From NCBI GenBank assembly GCA_030693065.1, contig JAUYBL010000038.1, forward strand, positions 1 to 64,000: DNA of 64,000 bases, in the 5' to 3' direction. Position 1 is the first letter of the stretch; the number at the start of each line of letters is the position of its first letter. The notes under the pieces are model-generated. The model saw nothing but the letters and a program-made list of their open reading frames with translations, searched no databases and had not been told where the DNA came from. The stretch comes from Methylococcaceae bacterium. Its GTDB lineage: Bacteria > Pseudomonadota > Gammaproteobacteria > Methylococcales > Methylomonadaceae. This document shows, piece by piece, positions 57,472 through 64,000 of the stretch. The translations under genes were made by a program, and so were the position numbers.

Positions 57472-58911
57472 GTGACAAACCATACCCTATATTGGCACGA
57501 CTATGAAACATGGGGCGCAGATCCTAGAATGGATAGACCGGCTCAATTTGCCGGCATTCGAACCGACCATGATTTTAATATCGTAGATGAGCCGTTAATA
57601 ATCTATTGCAAACCCAGCCCTGATGTCCTGCCGCATCCAGATGCCTGCCTGATCACTGGCATCACGCCACAAACTGCCGAACAAAAGGGCGTTTCTGAGT
57701 CACATTTTGTACAGCTAATTCATGAACAACTGGCACAACCCAATACCTGTACTTTAGGCTACAACAGTCTTCGCTTTGACGATGAAGTCACCCGCAATGC
57801 CTTGTATAGGAACTTCTATGATCCCTATGCCCGTGAATGGCAAAACGGCAATTCACGCTGGGATATTATCGACGTAGCCAGAGCCGCCAGAGCATTACGC
57901 CCATCAGGCATTCAATGGCCTGATGATGAAGACGGCAAACCCAGTTTCAGACTTGAGCGACTAACCCAAGCCAATGGCATTGCACATGAATCTGCGCACG
58001 ATGCATTATCTGACGTATATGCAACCATTGCCTGCGCCAAATTGATTAAAGATGCTCAACCCAAGCTCTATCAATTTCTGTTTCAACACCGCGTAAAAGC
58101 CAAAGCGTTAGAGTTATTAAAACTGGGTAGTTTTAATCCAGTTGTACACATTTCAGGCAAATATCCCGCAGCAAAAAATTGCTTGGCCATAGTTCTTCCT
58201 ATTTGCAAACACCCCACCAATAGCAATGGTGTGATTGTTTACGACCTGTCTGTCGACCCTACCCCTCTGCTTTCTTTATCAGTACAAGAAATCCAACAAC
58301 GTATTTTTACTGCCACCGCTGATTTACCAGACGGTGTTGAAAGAATCCCGCTGAAAACCGTACACATTAACAAGTGTCCCGTATTAGCCCCTATTTCAGT
58401 GATTAAACCTGAAGATGCACAACGTCTTAACATCGACATAGACGTATGCAATAAAAACATTGAACAAATCAAAGCAGCAAGCGGCCTACCTGAAAAGTTA
58501 GCAGCTGTTTTTAGTGATACCCATTTAGGATCTTCTGATTTAGACCCTGATCTTGCAATTTACAGTGGTGGCTTTTTTTCTGATACCGATAAGCAAAAAA
58601 TGGCAAAAATCAGAGTCATGTCGCCAGAACAATTAACTAATAGCATTCAATTTCAAGATCCTCGATTACCACAAATGCTCTTTAGATACCGAGCACGTAA
58701 TTTCCCAGAAACCCTCAATGCTGACGAACAACAGCGTTGGAAGCAATTTTGCATTGCCCGATTAAAAGGAAGCCAGTCAGGAGCAAGCCTTTCCCTTGAT
58801 AGTTACTTAGCCCGCTTAAAAGAATTACGCGCCGACCAAAATACCAACATATCGATTATTGATGCCCTCGACAATTACGCAATAGATAAAATGCACCAAT
58901 TAGGTATTTAG
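57472..58911 (+). CDS. sbcB: Exodeoxyribonuclease I
   Basis: Of 479 residues, from GTG. The DEDDh exonuclease motifs are complete: YWHDYETWGADP, CTLGYNSLRFDDEV and HESAHDALSDVYATI. The SH3-like and C-terminal helical domains that encircle ssDNA follow (KMAKIRVMSPEQL). It degrades ssDNA 3' to 5' in mismatch repair and recombination. The length is right for the family. Confidence 0.96.
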   Translation: MTNHTLYWHDYETWGADPRMDRPAQFAGIRTDHDFNIVDEPLIIYCKPSPDVLPHPDACLITGITPQTAEQKGVSESHFVQLIHEQLAQPNTCTLGYNSLRFDDEVTRNALYRNFYDPYAREWQNGNSRWDIIDVARAARALRPSGIQWPDDEDGKPSFRLERLTQANGIAHESAHDALSDVYATIACAKLIKDAQPKLYQFLFQHRVKAKALELLKLGSFNPVVHISGKYPAAKNCLAIVLPICKHPTNSNGVIVYDLSVDPTPLLSLSVQEIQQRIFTATADLPDGVERIPLKTVHINKCPVLAPISVIKPEDAQRLNIDIDVCNKNIEQIKAASGLPEKLAAVFSDTHLGSSDLDPDLAIYSGGFFSDTDKQKMAKIRVMSPEQLTNSIQFQDPRLPQMLFRYRARNFPETLNADEQQRWKQFCIARLKGSQSGASLSLDSYLARLKELRADQNTNISIIDALDNYAIDKMHQLGI

Positions 58912-59032
58912 CAGGCGTTTTGTAACATCAAACAATGCAAAATATACGCTAAGATTTCACTCAATCAGTTGCTGCCCTAGCCCAGCAATTGATCAATACC
59001 CAAACAACTAAACCTACATAAGGAAAAAATTC

Positions 59033-60433
59033 ATGATCCCTGTTATTTTATCTGGCGGCTCAGGCACCCGACTTTGGCCTTTATCTCGCGGTCAATATCC
59101 TAAGCAATTTTTGCCATTAGTTTCTGATAACACCATGTTGCAGGAAACCCTGCTCAGATTATCCGGCCTTGAGCAATTGCAGCCCCCAATTGCAGTGTGT
59201 AATGAAGATCATCGATTTATGCTGGCAGAGCAATTATGGGAAATACACTCTAAACCTGCAGCGATTATTCTGGAACCCATCGGCAAAAACACTGCTCCTG
59301 CCGTAGCACTCGCGGCATTATCAGCGCAATCCCCGGATGATGTTCTCTTGGTACTGCCGGCTGACCACGTCATCAACAATATTAAAGCCTTTCATACCGC
59401 GGTCAACCAAGCACGCGAACTAGCAGAACAAGGGTACTTAGTAACTTTTGGAATTGTCCCTACAGAACCGGAAACCGGCTACGGCTACATTAAACGCGCG
59501 TCATCGCCACAAGGAGCGGCTTTTAATGTCGAAGCCTTTGTTGAAAAACCAAATTTAGAAACTGCCAAACATTATCTGCAAACCGGCGACTATTTTTGGA
59601 ACAGCGGTATGTTTGCTTTCAAAGCCGGTGTGTACTTAGCAGAGTTGGAAAAGTTTCACCCAACGATGCTTGCAACCTGCAAGCGAGCACTGTCTGCTGC
59701 AAAAATCGACCTGGATTTTGTACGCTTAAACAAAGAAATTTTCTCTACCTGTCCGTCTGACTCCATTGACTATGCGGTGATGGAAAAAACCGACAAAGCC
59801 GTCGTCATCCCCCTTGATGCTGATTGGAATGACGTTGGCTCTTGGTCAGCCTTATGGGATGTTACTGACAAAGACGGTTCCGGCAATGCCATCAACGGGG
59901 ATGTGTTAACCGTTGACACTCAAAACTCATACATTCACGCGGGAAGCCGATTAGTCGCTGCCATTGGAGTAAGAGACCTAGTCATTATTGAAACCGCCGA
60001 TGCGGTCATGGTTGCGCCTAAAGATAGGGTGCAAGAAGTTAAAGACATCGTCGCGCAACTTAAAAACCTGGGACGAAAAGAAGCCAATATTCACCGTAAA
60101 GCCTACCGACCTTGGGGACATTACGATTCGGTAGACAACGGCGAACGCCACCAAACCAAACGCATCGTAGTCAAACCCGGCGCACGGTTATCACTGCAAA
60201 AACATCACCACCGTGCAGAACATTGGGTAGTAGTCAAAGGCACAGCGCTGGTCACTAAAGGCGAGGAGAAACTACTGATTTCCGAAAATGAATCTATCTA
60301 CATTCCGCTGGGTATCATCCATTGCCTGGAAAATCCCGGTGTAATCCCTCTGGAAATTGTCGAAGTGCAATCAGGCAGCTACTTAGGAGAAGATGACATC
60401 GTTCGGATTGATGATTCATACGGCCGCGTTTGA
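59033..60433 (+). CDS. manC: Mannose-1-phosphate guanylyltransferase / mannose-6-phosphate isomerase
   Basis: The 466 residues start with a nucleotidyltransferase domain, ILSGGSGTRLWPLSRGQYPK, with EPIGKNTAPAVALAAL and VEAFVEKP. A C-terminal cupin carries GARLSLQKHHHRAEHW, the type II isomerase site. The bifunctional enzyme makes GDP-mannose for polysaccharides. No sugar-export cluster adjoins it. A good AAGGA precedes the start. Confidence 0.95.
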   Translation: MIPVILSGGSGTRLWPLSRGQYPKQFLPLVSDNTMLQETLLRLSGLEQLQPPIAVCNEDHRFMLAEQLWEIHSKPAAIILEPIGKNTAPAVALAALSAQSPDDVLLVLPADHVINNIKAFHTAVNQARELAEQGYLVTFGIVPTEPETGYGYIKRASSPQGAAFNVEAFVEKPNLETAKHYLQTGDYFWNSGMFAFKAGVYLAELEKFHPTMLATCKRALSAAKIDLDFVRLNKEIFSTCPSDSIDYAVMEKTDKAVVIPLDADWNDVGSWSALWDVTDKDGSGNAINGDVLTVDTQNSYIHAGSRLVAAIGVRDLVIIETADAVMVAPKDRVQEVKDIVAQLKNLGRKEANIHRKAYRPWGHYDSVDNGERHQTKRIVVKPGARLSLQKHHHRAEHWVVVKGTALVTKGEEKLLISENESIYIPLGIIHCLENPGVIPLEIVEVQSGSYLGEDDIVRIDDSYGRV

Positions 60434-60452
60434 AGTATCAATTAACAAATTA

Positions 60453-60491
60453 ATTCCATTCATGGTGAGCTTGTCGAACCATGAATGGAAT
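60453..60491. repeat. 14-bp inverted repeat between manC and fumarase
   Basis: ATTCCATTCATGGT and ACCATGAATGGAAT pair perfectly around GAGCTTGTCGA. It resembles dispersed intergenic palindromes of this type and may stabilise or end the manC transcript. Confidence 0.65.
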
Positions 60492-60516
60492 CAACAAAAC
60501 TATCAAGAATCTCTAC

Positions 60517-62043
60517 ATGACCATTATCCGCCAGGACGACTTTATCCAGAGCATTGCAGGCTCGCTGCAATTCATTTCCTACTACCACCCGAAAGATTTC
60601 ATCGATGCCCTCTATCAGGCTTATTTAAAGGAACAAAGCCCGGCCGCTAAAGATGCAATGGCGCAAATCTTGATCAATTCAAGACTCTGTGCGGAAGGCC
60701 GTAGACCGATTTGTCAGGATACCGGCATTGTCACCGTGTTTTTAAAAATCGGTATGGATGTGCAATGGCAGAGCACCATGGGTGTCACTGACATGGTCAA
60801 TGAAGGCGTTAGACGTGCTTATTTGCATCCGGATAATGTACTGCGCGCTTCTATCCTCGCAGACCCGGCCGGTAAGCGCATTAATACCAAAGACAACACC
60901 CCGGCGGTGATCCACATGGAAGTTGTCCCCGGCAATACCATTGATGTCGAAATTGCCGCCAAAGGCGGCGGTTCTGAAGCCAAGGCCAAATTCATTATGC
61001 TCAATCCGTCCGATAGCATTGTCGACTGGGTATTAAAAACCGTGCCCACTATGGGCGCAGGCTGGTGTCCGCCCGGCATATTAGGCATCGGCATCGGCGG
61101 CACCGCTGAAAAAGCCATGCTGTTAGCCAAACAAGCCTGCATGGGCAGTATCGATATTCAAGAACTCATCGCCCGCGGCCCGACCAATGCGCTGGAAGAA
61201 CTCCGCTTGGAGCTATATGAAAAAGTCAACGCTCTAGGAATTGGGGCGCAAGGCTTAGGCGGCTTAACGACTGTGCTGGATATTAAAATCTTGGATTACC
61301 CCACGCATGCCGCCAACCTCCCCGTCGCGCTCATCCCCAATTGCGCAGCGACCCGTCATGTGCATTTTGTACTCGATGGCAGCGGCCCGGCAGAATTTAA
61401 TCCACCAAAACTGGAAGATTGGCCGCAGGTTAACTGGGATGCAGGCGCCACCGCACGCCGCGTTAACCTAGACACACTCACCCGGCAAGACATCGCCAGC
61501 TGGAAACCCGGTGAAACCTTGTTATTGAACGGCACACTGCTCACAGGCCGCGATGCCGCGCACAAACGCTTGGTAGATTTATTCAATCGCGGCGAAGCCT
61601 TACCGGACAGCGTCGACTTCACCAACAAATTTATCTACTACGTCGGCCCAGTCGATCCTGTTCGAGATGAAGTTGTTGGCCCCGCAGGCCCCACCACCGC
61701 CACACGCATGGACAAATTTACCGAAACCATGCTCGATAAAACCGGCTTGCTGGGCATGATCGGCAAAGCCGAACGCGGCCCTATCGGTGTCGCCGCAATA
61801 AAAAAACACCAAGCAGTCTATCTAATCGCAGTGGGCGGAGCCGCCTATCTCGTCTCAAAAGCCATTCGTAAAGCCCGTATCGTTGCCTTCGAAGACTTAG
61901 GCATGGAAGCAATTCATGAATTTGTAGTTGAGGATATGCCAGTCACCGTCGCTGTAGATACTCAAGGCGTCTCCATCCACGACACCGCACCCAAATTATG
62001 GCAATCGAAAATTGGTAAGATTCCGGTAGTTGTGCAAGCTTAA
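60517..62043 (+). CDS. fumA: Fumarate hydratase, class I (Fe-S)
   Basis: From ATG 60517 (MTIIRQDDFIQSIAGSLQ) the protein has 508 residues. Cys ligands for the [4Fe-4S] cluster lie in PICQDTGIVT, KQACMGSI or GAGWCPPGILGIGIGG, and PNCAATRHVHF. C-terminal FTETMLDKTGLLGMIGKAER and KKHQAVYLIAVGGAA are class I marks. It interconverts fumarate and malate in the TCA cycle. An upstream ATG inside the inverted repeat would add 12 residues and is less likely. Confidence 0.94.
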   Translation: MTIIRQDDFIQSIAGSLQFISYYHPKDFIDALYQAYLKEQSPAAKDAMAQILINSRLCAEGRRPICQDTGIVTVFLKIGMDVQWQSTMGVTDMVNEGVRRAYLHPDNVLRASILADPAGKRINTKDNTPAVIHMEVVPGNTIDVEIAAKGGGSEAKAKFIMLNPSDSIVDWVLKTVPTMGAGWCPPGILGIGIGGTAEKAMLLAKQACMGSIDIQELIARGPTNALEELRLELYEKVNALGIGAQGLGGLTTVLDIKILDYPTHAANLPVALIPNCAATRHVHFVLDGSGPAEFNPPKLEDWPQVNWDAGATARRVNLDTLTRQDIASWKPGETLLLNGTLLTGRDAAHKRLVDLFNRGEALPDSVDFTNKFIYYVGPVDPVRDEVVGPAGPTTATRMDKFTETMLDKTGLLGMIGKAERGPIGVAAIKKHQAVYLIAVGGAAYLVSKAIRKARIVAFEDLGMEAIHEFVVEDMPVTVAVDTQGVSIHDTAPKLWQSKIGKIPVVVQA

Positions 62044-62051
62044 CGATCCCT

Positions 62052-63218
62052 ATGCTACGCCCCCTTCTAGCTCTCCCTCGCACCATCTGGCTACTCGGCC
62101 TAGTCAGCTTCTTTAACGATGCAGCCAGCGAGTTGGTGTATCCGCTGGTACCGATTTATCTGGCGTCGGTGCTGATGGCTGGCCCGAAAGCATTGGGGCT
62201 GATTGAAGGTTTGGCCGAGGCAACCGGCAGTCTGTTGAAGTTATTTGCCGGAGTGATGTCCGATCGTTTGGGTTCAACCAAGCGCTGGGTGGTGGGCGGT
62301 TATACGATAGCCGCCATAGCCAGACCGCTATTGGCATTTACCAGTATATGGCCGATGGTATTAGCGTTGCGGTTTGCCGATAGGATTGGTAAAGGTTTGC
62401 GAACTGCACCACGGGATGCGCTATTGGCATTGACGGTCGATGAAGGGAGTCGAGGTCTGGCTTTCGGCCTACATCGTGCCATGGATAATACCGGTGCGGT
62501 AGTAGGCCCACTGCTGGCTGCTTGGTTATTGGCTGAGCAGATACCATTAAAAGAAGTGTTTCTGTGGTCTGCGTTGGGTGGCGTATTAGCCGTCAGCCTT
62601 GCTCTATGGATAAAAGAACCCAGTCGCAACATTGAGCATCCGGTTCAGCATTTTAGCTGGCGAGTGACCGCCCTCCCCTTAGCTTTTAAGCGCTATTTAT
62701 TGGTGTTGGCGTTGTTCACATTGGGCAATGCGTCGAATATGTTTTTGTTGTTACGGGCGAAAGACTTAGGGCTTCCGGAATATCAAATCCCATTACTGTG
62801 GGCACTGACATCATTGACGGCGGCAGTATTCTCTACACCGTTATCGGCGCTTTCCGATAAAGTCGGCCGTATCCGCCTGATCGTTGGCGGCTGGAGTGTT
62901 TATGGAATCTTCTATTTGCTGCTGGGTTTCAACAGCCAGCCTTTACTACTGTGGCCGTTATTTGCCTTTTACGGTTTGTTTATGGCGGCAACAGAAGGTG
63001 CGGAAAAAGCTTTGGTCGCTGACATCGTACCGCGCGAGGTGCTAGGCACAGCTTACGGCTGGTTTAACCTGACTGCCGGCATCATGCTGTTGCCGGCCTC
63101 CATCATCTTTGGCTGGTTGTGGCAAATGACCAATCCACTGACCGCTTTTGGCTTTGCGACTTGCTGCGCTTTGCTTGCAGCGTTGTTATTACGTGGCTGG
63201 GTAATGCGGCGGAGTTAA
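62052..63218 (+). CDS. MFS transporter
   Basis: A 388-residue protein with about twelve membrane helices. Family motifs are GVMSDRLGSTKRWVVGGYTI (loop 2-3) and RFADRIGKGLRTAPRDALLA, with the related DKVGRIRLIVGGWSVYG in the second half. The substrate is unknown; proteins with this GKGLR..PRDA signature are usually annotated as efflux-type carriers. It starts 8 bases after the fumarase stop, so the two are probably co-transcribed. Confidence 0.9.
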   Translation: MLRPLLALPRTIWLLGLVSFFNDAASELVYPLVPIYLASVLMAGPKALGLIEGLAEATGSLLKLFAGVMSDRLGSTKRWVVGGYTIAAIARPLLAFTSIWPMVLALRFADRIGKGLRTAPRDALLALTVDEGSRGLAFGLHRAMDNTGAVVGPLLAAWLLAEQIPLKEVFLWSALGGVLAVSLALWIKEPSRNIEHPVQHFSWRVTALPLAFKRYLLVLALFTLGNASNMFLLLRAKDLGLPEYQIPLLWALTSLTAAVFSTPLSALSDKVGRIRLIVGGWSVYGIFYLLLGFNSQPLLLWPLFAFYGLFMAATEGAEKALVADIVPREVLGTAYGWFNLTAGIMLLPASIIFGWLWQMTNPLTAFGFATCCALLAALLLRGWVMRRS

Positions 63219-63239
63219 CCCAACATCGGGTTATTTTTT
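63216..63239 (+). terminator. Rho-independent terminator after the MFS gene
   Basis: TAACCC-AACATC-GGGTTA followed by six T residues. The left arm begins with the stop codon of the transporter gene. Confidence 0.8.
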
Positions 63240-63401
63240 AAAATCCATCCCCTCAATACGATTATAATAACCGCTGTATTTCGTCAAAAGGCGGCTTTGC
63301 CGAAATGACAATTCACAAATTTTAATTCTCTTGCCCATTCTTGTTGTTAGTTTGCTTCTAACCGGCAAGACCATGTGGCAGATTAATCCACTGAGTCAAT
63401 C

Positions 63402-64000
63402 ATGAAATTACCCGACTATTTTAGCCTGGCGCTCGCTGCTGCATTGCTTACTGGTTGTTCTGAACAAGTTATTGAAAAACTCGAAGGTGCCGCCCAAGGC
63501 ACTACCTATCACATCAGTTATTGGTCACAAAAGCCGACAAATCCCGCTGAGATTAAATCCAGCATCGAAAATGAAATTGCCGCCATCGATAAAGCATTGT
63601 CCAATTACCGTAACGATTCGGACATAGAAACATTTAATCAAGCCGAAAACACGACTAGTCAGACAGTAAACACTGAAATAATATCGCTGATTCGCATTGC
63701 TAAAACAGTTTTCCAAGCCAGTCACGGGTGTTACGACCTGACGATTAAACCATTGTTTGAATTATGGGGATTTAAAGGCGATACCCTGACTATTCCCAGC
63801 GATGTTGCTATTCACGAGAACCTTAGCAATATTGGTCTGGATAAGCTGGAAATTGTTGATGACAACCACCTAAGAAAAAAATTGCCGACTATAAAAATCG
63901 ATTTGGGATCCATCGCGCAAGGTTATAGCGTGGAAAGAATCAGCAAGTTATTGGAACAACAAGGTGTTCAGCAGTACATGGTAGAAATTGGCGGCGAATT
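63402..64000 (+). CDS. apbE: ApbE, FAD:protein FMN transferase (3' end outside window)
   Basis: Translation gives a lipoprotein signal, SLALAAALLTGCSEQ, with the lipobox Cys. The ApbE core follows: LEGAAQGTTYHISYWS, ALSNYRNDSDIETFN, YDLTIKPLFELWGFKG and IKIDLGSIAQGYSVERIS, ending in MVEIGGE at the window edge. ApbE moves FMN from FAD to Thr in NqrB, NqrC and related proteins on the periplasmic side. It lies about 6.8 kb downstream of nqrF rather than next to it. The gene is cut by the window end after ~199 residues. Confidence 0.95.
   Translation, partial: MKLPDYFSLALAAALLTGCSEQVIEKLEGAAQGTTYHISYWSQKPTNPAEIKSSIENEIAAIDKALSNYRNDSDIETFNQAENTTSQTVNTEIISLIRIAKTVFQASHGCYDLTIKPLFELWGFKGDTLTIPSDVAIHENLSNIGLDKLEIVDDNHLRKKLPTIKIDLGSIAQGYSVERISKLLEQQGVQQYMVEIGGE

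Overview
The window looks like a Gammaproteobacterial chromosome. The right half carries a conserved housekeeping backbone: clpS-clpA facing infA, mnmA near purB, sbcB, a complete Na+-translocating NADH:quinone reductase operon nqrABCDEF with nqrM, and an apbE flavin transferase further on. Base composition and gene set would fit a methanotroph-type gammaproteobacterium (Methylococcales), but that placement is inference; no methane-oxidation gene is in view.

Positions 1 to about 20.8 kb are accessory DNA. From the left they hold the end of a TIR-domain protein; an unrecognised gene beside a membrane protein with an Ig-like ectodomain; a serine recombinase; a tightly overlapping three-gene operon (71-aa membrane protein, 1267-aa TPR/PIN-like protein, 642-aa helical protein); a HigBA-type toxin-antitoxin pair; a small WGR protein; a second serine recombinase; a VapC/Phd-type pair bracketed by two Tn5053/Tn402-like transposon ends; a REP-associated transposase with its REP pair; a 5'-truncated NHL + RHS/YD-repeat protein; two long perfect palindromes; and a ribbon-helix-helix-like protein next to a tRNA 3'-end copy.

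Positions 20829-33946 are a 13.1-kb integrative element in the 3' end of an elongator-type tRNA-Met(CAT) gene. A 46-bp exact copy of the tRNA end marks the far boundary. A tyrosine integrase lies next to the intact tRNA, and putative integrase arm-type repeats lie inside both ends. The element encodes an AlpA-like small regulator, a Toprim primase and a DUF3987-type helicase with iteron-like repeats, a tape-measure protein with small companion genes, and two toxin-antitoxin modules (HigBA, MqsRA). I see no capsid, terminase, portal or lysis gene. This is the layout of a phage satellite (PICI-like) or of a strongly reduced prophage.

From 34 kb rightward the DNA is core genome: ychF, a small membrane protein, a large Hsp70-like protein, a GH17-GT2 beta-glucan synthase, purB, mnmA, a NudJ-like Nudix hydrolase, clpS, clpA, infA, def, ppk1, the nqr operon behind a hairpin-rich leader, a CBS protein, sbcB, manC, class I fumarase, an MFS transporter and the start of apbE. 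NqrM (iron delivery) and ApbE (FMN attachment to NqrB and NqrC) serve maturation of the Na+ pump.

The strongest candidates for something undescribed are the overlapping three-gene TPR/PIN operon, whose two upstream proteins share a short glycine/asparagine-rich motif; the satellite-like element carrying a lone tape-measure gene; and the multi-hairpin leader of the nqr operon.
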